Positions 42,641 to 49,814 of a DNA stretch of 49,814 nucleotides are shown here, piece by piece (position 1 is the first letter of the stretch; the number at the start of each line of letters is the position of its first letter). The notes under the pieces were generated by a model. The model was given only the letters and a program-made list of their open reading frames with translations. It did not search any database and was not told where the DNA came from. The translations under genes and the position numbers were made by a program. Source of the stretch: Actinomycetota bacterium (lineage in GTDB: Bacteria > Actinomycetota > Nitriliruptoria > Nitriliruptorales > Nitriliruptoraceae); contig JAFMLG010000006.1 of the NCBI GenBank assembly GCA_017852335.1, positions 1-49,814 on the forward strand, given 5' to 3'.

Positions 42641-43608
42641 GCGGGCCGGCCGCGGCGGCCGCCGGCGCGTCGGCGTCCGCGGGGCCGCCGTCGTCGGGGC
42701 CGGTCCGGGCGATCCTCGGCCCGACGGGCGCGGGGAAGTCCGCGCTGGCGCTGGGGGTGGCCGAGGCCGCGGCGGCCGCGGGGGCGCCGCACGAGCTCGT
42801 CGCCGTCGACGCGTTCACCGTCTACCGCGGGATGGACGTCGGCACGGCGAAGCCGACCGCGGCGGACCGGGCCCGGGTCCCGCACCACCTCGTCGACGTC
42901 CTCGACCCGTCGGAGACCCTGTCCGTGGTCCGGTTCCGGGACCTCGCCCGCGCCGCGATCGCCGACGTCCACGCCCGGGGCGCGGTCGCGCTGCTCGTCG
43001 GCGGGTCGGGGCTGTACTGGCGGGCCGTCGTCGACGGGCTGGACTTCCCGCCCACCGACCCCGCGGTCCGGGCCGCCGTCGAGGAGCGGCTCGGTGGTGA
43101 CCTCGGGGCCGCGCGGGCCGAGCTGGACGCCCGCGACCCGGCGGCCGCGGCGCGGATCCCCCCGGGGAACCTGCGCCGCATGGTCCGGGCGCTCGAGGTG
43201 CTCGACCTGACGGGGCGTCCGTTCAGCGCCTGGGACGACGGCTGGGAGCGGTACGCCGCCGTCTACGCCGACCTCGACGTCGTGCTGCTCGACCCGCCGG
43301 ACGACGCGCTCCGGACGTCGATCTCGGACCGGGCCGCGGCGATGGTCGCCGACGGGCTGCTCGACGAGGAGCGACGGCTCGCGGCCGCACCCCGGTCGCG
43401 GACCGCCGCGGCGGCCATCGGGTACGCGGAGGCGGCCGCGGTGCTCCGCGGGGACCTGCCGGAGGCGGAGCTCGCGGCGACGATCGCGGCCCGGACGTGG
43501 CGGTACGCCCGACGGCAGCGGGCCTGGTTCCGGGCCGATCCGCGGTGCGTCGTCGCGACCCCCGCCGAGGTCCGACGGCGGTGGCTCAGCCCGCCGGGGT
43601 CAGCGTGA
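42637..43608 (+). CDS. miaA: tRNA dimethylallyltransferase
   Basis: Transfers dimethylallyl from DMAPP (supplied by the MEP pathway, see ispG) to A37 of tRNAs reading UNN codons. The 323-residue protein has P-loop GPTGAGKS (K34), YRGMDVGTAKP, GGSGLYWRAVVDGL and R-rich substrate segments; the C-terminal YARRQRAWFRADPR is typical. Where the family usually reads D-S-x-Q before VYRGMD, this has DAFT, losing the conserved Ser. ATG 42637 overlaps the miaB stop. The last 23 nt overlap the opposite acylase gene. Confidence 0.95.
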   Translation: MSGPAAAAAGASASAGPPSSGPVRAILGPTGAGKSALALGVAEAAAAAGAPHELVAVDAFTVYRGMDVGTAKPTAADRARVPHHLVDVLDPSETLSVVRFRDLARAAIADVHARGAVALLVGGSGLYWRAVVDGLDFPPTDPAVRAAVEERLGGDLGAARAELDARDPAAAARIPPGNLRRMVRALEVLDLTGRPFSAWDDGWERYAAVYADLDVVLLDPPDDALRTSISDRAAAMVADGLLDEERRLAAAPRSRTAAAAIGYAEAAAVLRGDLPEAELAATIAARTWRYARRQRAWFRADPRCVVATPAEVRRRWLSPPGSA

Positions 43609-46195
43609 GGACGTCCACGGCGGCCGCGGCCGTCGCCTCGGGCGTGAACGGCATGGGGGCGTAGCCGCCGGTCCGCCACCGCTCGGCCTGGTCGCCGTAG
43701 TGGGGGTGGAACGGCCGGCCCGACTGACCGGTGAGGTGGATCCACCGGCCGGCGTCGAGGTCGGTGAGGTCGACGAGCATCCGCATCGACGGGACCCAGG
43801 TCACGGCGTAGCCGTCGACGGCGCTCCAGGAGGTCGAGTTCACGACGTCGGTCCCGCCGCCGGTCTCGAGGACGCCGGGCCGCCGGTTGAACAGCCACTC
43901 GACGGGGGCGATGCCCGAGGCGCCGAACGCCGCGTGGGTCGGGGTCAGCGTGTGGACCTCCCCCCACCGCCACGCGGCCGGGTCGGCCCCGAGCCGGTCG
44001 GACAGCTCGGCGTGGGCGTCGGCGAGGGCCAGCGCCAGCACGTCGTCGCGGTCCCGGGTCGTCCCCGCGGTGGCGTCCGACCACCACGCGCTGTCGGGGA
44101 CGTCGACGAGCCCGCGCGCGACCTCCCACCACCGGCCGCCGCCGGACGGCCAGGCCCACGCTGGCAGCTCGTCGTGGAAGGTCCGGGCGAGCAGGGCCCG
44201 CCACGTCGCGTTGAACGCCGCGGACCCGGCCGAGTCGACGGCGTCCTGGAGGTCCCAGTCGGCCAGCAGCGCCTGGACCGCCCGCGCGCCCGCGTCCTCG
44301 GGGGCGACGGCCAGCAGGTACGGCAGCAGCACCTCGGCGTTCGTGTTGTGCTCGTCGACCTGGATCGCGGCGAGGTCGTCCAGCGTCAGTCCCGTGCGAC
44401 CCTCGAGCAGCTGCGCGATGCGGCGACCGCGCTGGCCGTAGCTGACGTCCACGTGGATGAACGGCGTCGTCCCCGGGGGCAGGACCAGCTGGTTCGCGGT
44501 CGAGATGACGCCCCCGGCGGGATCCAGCACGTACGGCAGCTCGGCGAAGTCGAGGTACCGCGTCCAGGCCGCGCCCCCCTCCCAGCCGGCGGTCGGGATG
44601 GTCCCGTCGTGCCCGGCGCGCACCGGGATGAGGCCGGGGGCCTGGTACCCGATGTGGCCGTCGACGTCGGCGTACAGGAGGTTCTGGCTCGGGACCTGGA
44701 GCCGGGCGGCCGCGGCCCGGAAGGCGTCGAAGTCGTCGGCCCGCATCAGGCGGGGGATCGCGTCCGCGGTCGGGGCGGGGTCGAGCGCCACCCAGCGCAG
44801 CGCGACCGCGTACCCGTCGCCGGCCGGGGCGCCCGCGGTCAGCGGTCCGTCGCCGAGCTCGGCGTACTCGGCGCCGACGTCCGAGATCAGCGGTCCGTCC
44901 GGTCCGACCCGGACCTCGTGCGCCACGTCCTCGCCGCCGGCGACGCGGATGGTCTCGGTCCGGACGTCGAGCGCCACCGGTCCGTCCGGTCGGACGACGG
45001 CGTCGCCGTCGAGGCGCTCGACGACGAGGTCGGCGACGTCCGGTCCGAGGTTCGTGAAGCCCCACGCGACGCGGGCGTTGTGCCCGATGATGATGCCCGG
45101 GACGCCCGAGAACGAGAACCCGGCGACGTCGTAGGGGCAGGCGTCGGTGACCGGCGCGCACCGCAGCCGGACCTGATACCAGATCGACGGCAGCGCCGGC
45201 GCGAGGTGCGGGTCGTTCGCGAGCAGCGCGCCGCCGGTCGCGGTGCGCGACCCGGCGACCGCCCAGGAGTTCGAGCCGATCCCCTCCGAGCCGTCCCCGA
45301 GGAGGTCGGGCGAGGCGGCCAGGACCGCCGCGGCCGCGTCCAGCGCGGCGCGGACGCCGTCGTCGCCGAACGCCGGCGCCGTGGCCGCGGTCGGGACGAC
45401 GGGCGGGACCGTTGCGGTCCCGGACACGCCGGTCGCGACCGGACCGACGGGCGTCCCGGCGGCCGGGGCGAACGTCCCGTCCACGACCCCGCCGCCCCAG
45501 GGGAGGATCGGCGGGTGCCGCTCGGCGTCGAAGGCGGGGAACAGGTCCTCCCAGCGCCGTCCCGGCCCGAGGTCGACGGCGGAGAGCCGGGCCCGCTCCA
45601 GCTCCTGCTCGAGGTTGCTGCGCAGGTCCCAGGCCATCGCCTTCAGCCAGGCCAGCGAGTCGACGGCCGTCCACGGCTCGGGCCGGTACCCGGTCGCGCC
45701 GGTCAGGGGGAGCAGCGCGTGCTCGAGGGACAGCGCGGCCCCGGTCCGGCCGGCGGTCCAGGCGTTCACGCCGGCGGCGTAGGCCTCGAGCATCGCCCGG
45801 GTGTCGGGGGCGAGGAGCTCCAGCTCGGCCGCGGCGACCCGGCGCCAGCCGAGCGTCCGGATGAACCGGTCGGTACCGAGCTGGCCCGCGCCGAACAGCT
45901 CGGAGAGCCGTCCCGCGGTGACGTGGCGCCGGAAGTCCATCTCCCAGTACCGGTCCTGGGCGTGGACGTACCCCTGCGCCCGGAACAGGTCCTCGGTCGA
46001 GGTGGCGACGATCGTCGGGACGCCGTCGGCGTCCCGCTCGACCGTGACGGGGGCCGCGAGGCCCGGCAGCGGCAGCTCCCCGGTGACGGTCGGGTGGCCG
46101 CGGCGGACCGCGACCGTCGTCGCGGCCGCGACGACCACCACGACGAGCACGAGGAGGACGGCGAGCCCCCCGAGGACGCGTCGGACCCAGCGCAT
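43586..46195 (-). CDS. Penicillin acylase family Ntn-hydrolase
   Basis: An exported, membrane-anchored hydrolase of 869 residues in the penicillin G acylase/acyl-homoserine-lactone acylase family (peptidase S45). Residues ~10-30 form the anchor. The alpha part contains DADGVPTI and AQGYVHAQDRYWEMD. Self-cleavage would expose S308 in IGSNSWAV, making it the N-terminal nucleophile of the beta part, with GGALLANDPHL and STANQ following. Substrates could be acyl amides, including beta-lactams or acyl-homoserine lactones; the sequence does not decide. ATG 46195 follows GGGGAG. Divergent from dapF; its 3' end overlaps miaA by 23 nt. Confidence 0.93.
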   Translation of the reverse strand: MRWVRRVLGGLAVLLVLVVVVVAAATTVAVRRGHPTVTGELPLPGLAAPVTVERDADGVPTIVATSTEDLFRAQGYVHAQDRYWEMDFRRHVTAGRLSELFGAGQLGTDRFIRTLGWRRVAAAELELLAPDTRAMLEAYAAGVNAWTAGRTGAALSLEHALLPLTGATGYRPEPWTAVDSLAWLKAMAWDLRSNLEQELERARLSAVDLGPGRRWEDLFPAFDAERHPPILPWGGGVVDGTFAPAAGTPVGPVATGVSGTATVPPVVPTAATAPAFGDDGVRAALDAAAAVLAASPDLLGDGSEGIGSNSWAVAGSRTATGGALLANDPHLAPALPSIWYQVRLRCAPVTDACPYDVAGFSFSGVPGIIIGHNARVAWGFTNLGPDVADLVVERLDGDAVVRPDGPVALDVRTETIRVAGGEDVAHEVRVGPDGPLISDVGAEYAELGDGPLTAGAPAGDGYAVALRWVALDPAPTADAIPRLMRADDFDAFRAAAARLQVPSQNLLYADVDGHIGYQAPGLIPVRAGHDGTIPTAGWEGGAAWTRYLDFAELPYVLDPAGGVISTANQLVLPPGTTPFIHVDVSYGQRGRRIAQLLEGRTGLTLDDLAAIQVDEHNTNAEVLLPYLLAVAPEDAGARAVQALLADWDLQDAVDSAGSAAFNATWRALLARTFHDELPAWAWPSGGGRWWEVARGLVDVPDSAWWSDATAGTTRDRDDVLALALADAHAELSDRLGADPAAWRWGEVHTLTPTHAAFGASGIAPVEWLFNRRPGVLETGGGTDVVNSTSWSAVDGYAVTWVPSMRMLVDLTDLDAGRWIHLTGQSGRPFHPHYGDQAERWRTGGYAPMPFTPEATAAAAVDVLTLTPAG

Positions 46196-46255
46196 GGTCG
46201 CTCCCCGCTCCCGCGCGGTCCGCTCCCGTCCGGACCGCTCCCGACCGGCCGGCTC

Positions 46256-46261
46256 AGCGTA
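46256..46261 (-). promoter_or_regulatory. -10 element TACGCT for acylase gene
   Basis: On the minus strand TACGCT, 60 nt before ATG 46195. It is 21 bp from the opposing dapF -10. Confidence 0.4.
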
Positions 46262-46282
46262 GGCCAGCGACCCCCCGACCCC

Positions 46283-46288
46283 TACCCT
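46283..46288 (+). promoter_or_regulatory. -10 element TACCCT, leaderless start of dapF
   Basis: TACCCT, 6 nt, then GTG 46295. The transcript start would be at or next to the start codon. Confidence 0.5.
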
Positions 46289-46294
46289 CGGCCC

Positions 46295-47188
46295 GTGGAC
46301 GTCATCCGTGCGCACGGCACCGGGAACACGTTCGTCGTGCTCGTCGACCCGGTCGGCGACCGGCGGCTCTCGGCCGACCTCGCCGCCGCGCTCTGCGACC
46401 CTCGGACCGGCCTCGCGGCGGACGGCGCGATCCGCGTCGCCCCCGACGGCGCGGGCGGGGTCGTGATGGACCATCGCAACGCCGACGGCTCGCCGGCCGA
46501 GATGTGCGGGAACGGCGTCCGGGTCACCGCGCTCGTCGCGCTCCGCACCGGCCTGGTGGACGTCGCCGCCGACCGGGTGGCCGTCGTCGCGGCCGCGGGG
46601 CCGCGGCCCGTCACCGTCCTCCGAGGGGCCGACGGCACGCCGGCGGCGTTCCGGGTCGCGATGGGGTCGGCCGGCCGGGAGCCGTCGGACCTGCCGTTCA
46701 CCGCCGCGCTGGCGCGCACCGACCTCGGCGGACGGTGGCACCTCGAGGAGGTCCCGACCGCGTTCGACGTCGTCTCGATGGGGAACCCGCACGCGGTCGT
46801 GCTCGTGGAGGACGTCGCAGCCGCGCCGCTGGCGGAGGTCGGCGGCGACCTCCAGGCCCACCCGGCCTTCCCCGAGGGCGTGAACGTCGGCGTGGTCGAG
46901 GTGCGCGGGCGTGACCGCGTGGCGCTCCGGGTGCTCGAGCGCGGCGTCGGTGAGACGGCGGCCTGCGGGACCGGGGCCTGCGCCGCCGTGGCGGCGCTGC
47001 ACGCCCGCGGTCTGGTCGATGACCGGGTCGAGGTCGCGGTCCCGGGCGGGACGCTCGTGATCGCCGTCGGTCCCGACGGCCTGACCCTGGAGGGGCCGGC
47101 CGTCCTCGTCGGGACCGTCGCGCTCGACGTGGCGTGGTGCGACGGCGTCCCGGCCGTCGCGGCCGACGGCTGGGCGCCGGGTGCCTGA
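46295..47188 (+). CDS. dapF: Diaminopimelate epimerase
   Basis: Converts LL- to meso-diaminopimelate, used for lysine and peptidoglycan. The 297-residue protein keeps the two catalytic cysteines: C71 in AEMCGNGVR and C224 in ACGTGACAA. It also has HGTGNTFVV at the start and SMGNPHAVV near residue 165. The GTG start lies 6 nt after a -10 element, which argues for a leaderless mRNA. hflX overlaps its last 8 nt, so the two form an operon, as in mycobacteria. Confidence 0.96.
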   Translation: MDVIRAHGTGNTFVVLVDPVGDRRLSADLAAALCDPRTGLAADGAIRVAPDGAGGVVMDHRNADGSPAEMCGNGVRVTALVALRTGLVDVAADRVAVVAAAGPRPVTVLRGADGTPAAFRVAMGSAGREPSDLPFTAALARTDLGGRWHLEEVPTAFDVVSMGNPHAVVLVEDVAAAPLAEVGGDLQAHPAFPEGVNVGVVEVRGRDRVALRVLERGVGETAACGTGACAAVAALHARGLVDDRVEVAVPGGTLVIAVGPDGLTLEGPAVLVGTVALDVAWCDGVPAVAADGWAPGA

Positions 47189-48626
47189 GCCCGAGGTCGC
47201 CCGGTCGGACGTCGACGACCCGGCCCGCACGGCGCCGCTCGGGCGGGCCGCACGACGGCGGGCCGAGCGTCAGGTCATCGGGGACGAGGCGCCCCGCGAG
47301 GGCGTCGACATCATCCGCCCGGTCGAGCGGGCCGTCGTCGTCGGCGTCGCCCTGCCCGACCGGACGGACGCCGAGGTCGCGGCGTCGCTGGACGAGCTGA
47401 CCCGGCTGCTCGACACCGCCGGCGGCGAGGTCGTCCACCGCGTCCAGCAGCGCCGGCCGCATCCCGATCCGGCCACGCTGGTCGGGACGGGGAAGGTCGA
47501 CGAGCTCCGGGCCCTCGCCGCGGCCCACGACGCCGACAGCGTCGTGTTCGACGACGAGCTCAGCCCCGCCCAGCAGCGGACGCTCGAGGAGCGCATCGGT
47601 CGGAAGGTCCTCGACCGGACCATCGTCATCCTTGACATCTTCGCCCAGCGGGCGGCCTCGCGGGAGGGGAAGCTCCAGGTCGAGCTGGCCCAGCTGACCT
47701 ACCTCCTGCCCCGCCTGCGCGGCTGGGGCGCGGCCCTCTCGCGGCAGGCCGGCGGTCGGGCCGCCGGCGGCGTCGGGATCGGCGGACGCGGGCCGGGCGA
47801 GACCCAGCTGGAGGTCGACCGCCGCCGCCTGATGCGGCGGATCACCGCCATCCGGCGGGAGCTGGGCGGCCTGACACGGGTCCGGGCGACCAAGGCGGCC
47901 CGGCGGCAGCGGCGCGGCACGCCGGTCGTGGCGCTCGTCGGCTACACGAACGCGGGGAAGTCCTCCCTGCTGAACCGGCTGACCGGGGCGGACGTGCTGG
48001 CCGAGGACCGGCTGTTCGCGACGCTGGACCCGACGCTGCGTCGGGTGGCGCTCCCCGACGGACGCGAGGTCGTCCTGTCGGACACGGTCGGGTTCGTCCG
48101 GAAGCTGCCCCACGGGCTCGTCGAGGCGTTCCGCTCGACGCTCGAGGAGACGGCGCAGGCGGCGCTGCTGCTCCACGTGGTCGACGCGGCCGACCCGGAG
48201 GCCCTGCGGCAGGTCGACGCCGTCCGCGAGGTGCTGGCCGACGTCGGGGCCGACGCGGTCCCCGAGCTGGTGGTGCTGAACCAGATCGACCGCGCCGATG
48301 CGGCGACGGTCGCGGACCTCGGGGCCGCCGTGCGGGCGACGCGGCACGCGGACGTGGTGCCGACGTCGGCGATCACGGGGGAGGGGCTCGACGCCCTGCT
48401 GGCCCGCGTCGCGGCGCTCCTTCCGGACGACCGGACCGTCGTGCGCGCGCACGTGCCGTGGACGCGGGAGGACCTGGTCGCCCGCGCGCACCGCGAGGGC
48501 AGGGTCCTCGCCGTCACCCACGACGACGCCGGGACACGCCTGGAGGCCGAGGTCCCGCCGGAGCTGGCCGCCGCGCTGGCGGCCTACGCGGACGGGGCGG
48601 TCAGCGGACCGCGCGGAGGACCGTGA
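47181..48626 (+). CDS. hflX: GTPase HflX
   Basis: Ribosome-splitting GTPase acting on stalled or stressed 50S/70S particles. The 481-residue protein has the N-terminal HflX domain ([30 protein letters not shown]), the glycine-rich [18 protein letters not shown], then the G domain: [10 protein letters not shown] (K260), [11 protein letters not shown] and NQIDRAD. It starts at GTG 47181 inside the dapF end, with an 8-nt overlap. Its 3' end overlaps the opposite lexA gene by 26 nt. Confidence 0.97.
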   Translation: MPEPEVARSDVDDPARTAPLGRAARRRAERQVIGDEAPREGVDIIRPVERAVVVGVALPDRTDAEVAASLDELTRLLDTAGGEVVHRVQQRRPHPDPATLVGTGKVDELRALAAAHDADSVVFDDELSPAQQRTLEERIGRKVLDRTIVILDIFAQRAASREGKLQVELAQLTYLLPRLRGWGAALSRQAGGRAAGGVGIGGRGPGETQLEVDRRRLMRRITAIRRELGGLTRVRATKAARRQRRGTPVVALVGYTNAGKSSLLNRLTGADVLAEDRLFATLDPTLRRVALPDGREVVLSDTVGFVRKLPHGLVEAFRSTLEETAQAALLLHVVDAADPEALRQVDAVREVLADVGADAVPELVVLNQIDRADAATVADLGAAVRATRHADVVPTSAITGEGLDALLARVAALLPDDRTVVRAHVPWTREDLVARAHREGRVLAVTHDDAGTRLEAEVPPELAAALAAYADGAVSGPRGGP

Positions 48627-49278
48627 CGACCTTCCCGAGGATCCGGGCGTCCTGGTCGGGCCGGACGGGGATCGGCTCGTAGGCGGCGTTCGCCGGGTCG
48701 AGGAACACCTCGCCCGCCCGGGTCCGGCGGAGGAACTTCACCGTCGCCTCGCCGTCGACCAGCGCCGCGCACATCTCGCCCTGCTCGACCGTCGGCTGGG
48801 CGCGGACGACGACCAGGTCGCCGTCGAGGACGCCGGCCTCGATCATCGACTCGCCCCGGACGGTGAGCATGAACAGCTCGCCGTCGCCGACCAGCTCGCG
48901 GGGGAGGGGCAGGACCTCCTCGACCCGCTCCTCGGCCAGGATCGGCGCGCCGGCCGCGATGGTGCCGACGAGCGGCACGTTGCGGGCGGCGCCGGCCGGG
49001 ACGGGCAGGCGGGTGTCCGGGTCGCGCTCGAGCTCGACGGCCCGGCCCTTCGCGCCGTCGCGGCGGAGGTAGCCGCGGGCCTCCAGCGTCTCGAGCTGTG
49101 CGTGGACCGACGACGTGGAGCTGAGCCCGACGGCGTCGCCGATCTCGCGGATCGACGGCGGGTAGCCGTGCTCGTCGAGGCTGGTCCGGATCACGGCCAG
49201 GATCGCGCGCTGCCGGTCGGTCAGCTCGCGCTCGGGCGCGTCCTCGGGCCGCTCGGGGCGGCGTCCGGTCGGGGCCAT
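48601..49278 (-). CDS. lexA: LexA repressor
   Basis: Repressor of the SOS regulon that cuts itself when bound to RecA filaments. The 225-residue protein has an N-terminal winged helix ([20 protein letters not shown]; recognition part [19 protein letters not shown]), the A109-G110 cleavage bond in TIAAGAP, and the Ser-Lys dyad S144 (RGESM) and K181 (ATVKF). ATG 49278 follows GAGGAGG; the frame is open further upstream, but only this start fits the family. Its promoter is covered by LexA boxes, so it represses itself. Divergent from a LysM gene, as in mycobacteria and Bacillus. Confidence 0.98.
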   Translation of the reverse strand: MAPTGRRPERPEDAPERELTDRQRAILAVIRTSLDEHGYPPSIREIGDAVGLSSTSSVHAQLETLEARGYLRRDGAKGRAVELERDPDTRLPVPAGAARNVPLVGTIAAGAPILAEERVEEVLPLPRELVGDGELFMLTVRGESMIEAGVLDGDLVVVRAQPTVEQGEMCAALVDGEATVKFLRRTRAGEVFLDPANAAYEPIPVRPDQDARILGKVVTVLRAVR

Positions 49279-49359
49279 CGGGTCCTCCTCGGTCCTGGCG
49301 CCGGTCCCGCCGGGGCGGGGACCGGGGCGTCCGGGGGGCGGGGAGGGTCCCCGGACGCC

Positions 49360-49373
49360 CGAACACGCGTTCG
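49360..49373. promoter_or_regulatory. LexA box 1
   Basis: CGAAC-ACGC-GTTCG, a perfect dyad just downstream of the lexA -10, covering the expected lexA transcript start. Confidence 0.9.
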
Positions 49374-49375
49374 GG

Positions 49376-49381
49376 AGGATA
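49376..49381 (-). promoter_or_regulatory. -10 element TATCCT for lexA
   Basis: On the minus strand TATCCT, between LexA boxes 1 and 2. With a 17-nt spacer the -35 would be TTCGCG, overlapping box 2. The leader to ATG 49278 is about 90 nt. Confidence 0.55.
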
Positions 49382-49400
49382 GCCGGGACCGGCCGGGACG

Positions 49401-49414
49401 CGAACACCCGTTCG
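49401..49414. promoter_or_regulatory. LexA box 2
   Basis: CGAAC-ACCC-GTTCG, at the -35 side of the lexA promoter. Confidence 0.9.
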
Positions 49415-49416
49415 GA

Positions 49417-49430
49417 CGAACACCTGTTCG
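49417..49430. promoter_or_regulatory. LexA box 3
   Basis: CGAAC-ACCT-GTTCG, 16 bp from box 2 start to start, over the -35 region of the LysM gene. Confidence 0.9.
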
Positions 49431-49440
49431 AACGGACGGG

Positions 49441-49446
49441 TAGCAT
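49441..49446 (+). promoter_or_regulatory. -10 element TAGCAT for LysM gene
   Basis: TAGCAT, directly between LexA boxes 3 and 4. It gives a leader of about 90 nt before ATG 49545. Confidence 0.55.
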
Positions 49447-49447
49447 C

Positions 49448-49461
49448 CGAACAGGCGTTCG
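49448..49461. promoter_or_regulatory. LexA box 4
   Basis: CGAAC-AGGC-GTTCG, at the expected transcript start of the LysM gene. Confidence 0.9.
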
Positions 49462-49544
49462 GTTCACTGGGCGTCGACCGGGACCCCGGGACCGCCGGGA
49501 CCGCCCCGCGGGACGCCCCGCACGACCGGCAGGAGGACGACGAG

Positions 49545-49814
49545 ATGGCCGCCACGACCTGGATCCACGCGCCCGCCCCCGCGCCCGCCCCGGCGACCGG
49601 GCCCGTGGGGACCGCGCCGACGCGGACCCCCCGCCCCGCCCTCCGGGGCGTCCCGGCCGCCCGCCGGACGCGCCGTCCGGCCCTCCTGCTGGCGGGTCTC
49701 GCCCTCGTGGCCGGGCTCGGCGGCGCCGTCGTCGCCCGGGCCGCCGCCGCGCCGGCGCCGGAGGCGGCCGGGCACGTCGTCCTCGCCCCGGGCGAGACGC
49801 TGTGGGAGGTCGCG
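49545..49814 (+). CDS. LysM protein, probable SOS cell-division inhibitor (YneA/ChiZ type), 3' partial
   Basis: The first 90 residues of a protein cut by the right edge. A Pro/Ala-rich cytoplasmic start (1-~47), one membrane helix (~48-68, [15 protein letters not shown]), and the beginning of a LysM domain ([14 protein letters not shown]) at the end. Bacillus yneA and mycobacterial Rv2719c (chiZ) have the same form, sit divergent from lexA and delay division during the SOS response. The LexA boxes on both sides of its -10 fit that role. ATG 49545 follows AGGAGGA. The assignment rests on order, topology and operators, since most of the LysM domain lies outside. Confidence 0.8.
   Translation, partial: MAATTWIHAPAPAPAPATGPVGTAPTRTPRPALRGVPAARRTRRPALLLAGLALVAGLGGAVVARAAAAPAPEAAGHVVLAPGETLWEVA

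Noticed and set aside
43700-47188. Long plus-strand frame running through the acylase region into dapF
   Set aside because: Only the last 297 residues (dapF) are a known protein; the part before GTG 46295 is the complement of the acylase gene.
49279-49467. N-terminal extension of LexA in the open upstream frame
   Set aside because: It would be coded by the operator region with LexA boxes and lacks homology; ATG 49278 has a GAGGAGG site.
1-49814. tRNA, rRNA, riboswitch (FMN, lysine, SAM), insertion sequence or prophage signals
   Set aside because: No cloverleaf, known aptamer pattern, transposase, integrase or terminal repeats were seen; dapA, dapB and ribF have leaders too short or without such elements.

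Overview
The window is about 49.8 kb of very GC-rich DNA, roughly three quarters G+C by eye, with nearly every third codon position G or C. It is densely coding. The order rpsB-tsf-pyrH-frr-cdsA-rlmN-rseP-ispG-rimP-nusA-ylxR-infB-rbfA-truB-ribF-rpsO-pnp-dapB-thyX-dapA-rnj-ftsK-rodZ-pgsA-cinA-recA-recX-miaB-miaA-dapF-hflX-lexA is a compressed version of one Mycobacterium tuberculosis arm (Rv2891 down to Rv2719c). This points to a member of the Actinomycetota. The short EF-Ts, the duplicated ThyX-like protein and the missing clgR suggest a deep branch such as the Nitriliruptoria or Acidimicrobiia side; that placement is an inference. No tRNA, rRNA, insertion sequence, phage gene or CRISPR array was seen.

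Layout. 1-2.4 kb: an M23-like/alpha-beta hydrolase fusion and a membrane protein. 2.4-10.3 kb: translation, nucleotide, lipid and isoprenoid genes (rpsB, tsf, pyrH, frr, cdsA, rlmN, rseP, ispG). 10.3-21.8 kb: the rimP-nusA-infB-rbfA-truB-ribF run, rpsO-pnp with structured leaders, then dapB. 21.9-29.9 kb: a PPR-like repeat protein, an ABC exporter on the minus strand, a double ThyX-like protein, dapA and RNase J. 29.9-35.8 kb: ftsK, a small membrane protein, rodZ-like, pgsA, cinA. 35.8-38.7 kb: a DEDDh exonuclease, then recA-recX behind a LexA-controlled promoter. 38.7-49.8 kb: two accessory envelope genes, an MFS transporter, miaB-miaA, a penicillin-acylase-type hydrolase, dapF-hflX, and lexA divergent from a LysM gene of the YneA/ChiZ kind, with four LexA boxes between them.

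The genes are mostly housekeeping: ribosome assembly, RNA maturation and decay (NusA, PNPase, RNase J, RbfA), diaminopimelate synthesis (dapB, dapA, dapF), envelope synthesis (CdsA, PgsA, RodZ), chromosome segregation (FtsK) and the SOS response (recA, recX, lexA, LysM gene). Regulation can be read directly. A recurring TAGGCT / TAGCxT / TACCCT hexamer, fitting the TAnnnT -10 element, precedes most operons. Three of the four TAG stop codons in the window are also the first bases of such a hexamer. Three genes at divergent promoters look leaderless.

The observations most worth following up are a 13-repeat, 34/35-residue PPR-like solenoid next to RNA-decay genes, the tandem ThyX protein in which the two halves keep complementary parts of the ThyX motif, the degenerate-M23/hydrolase fusion, and the stop-codon/promoter overlaps.
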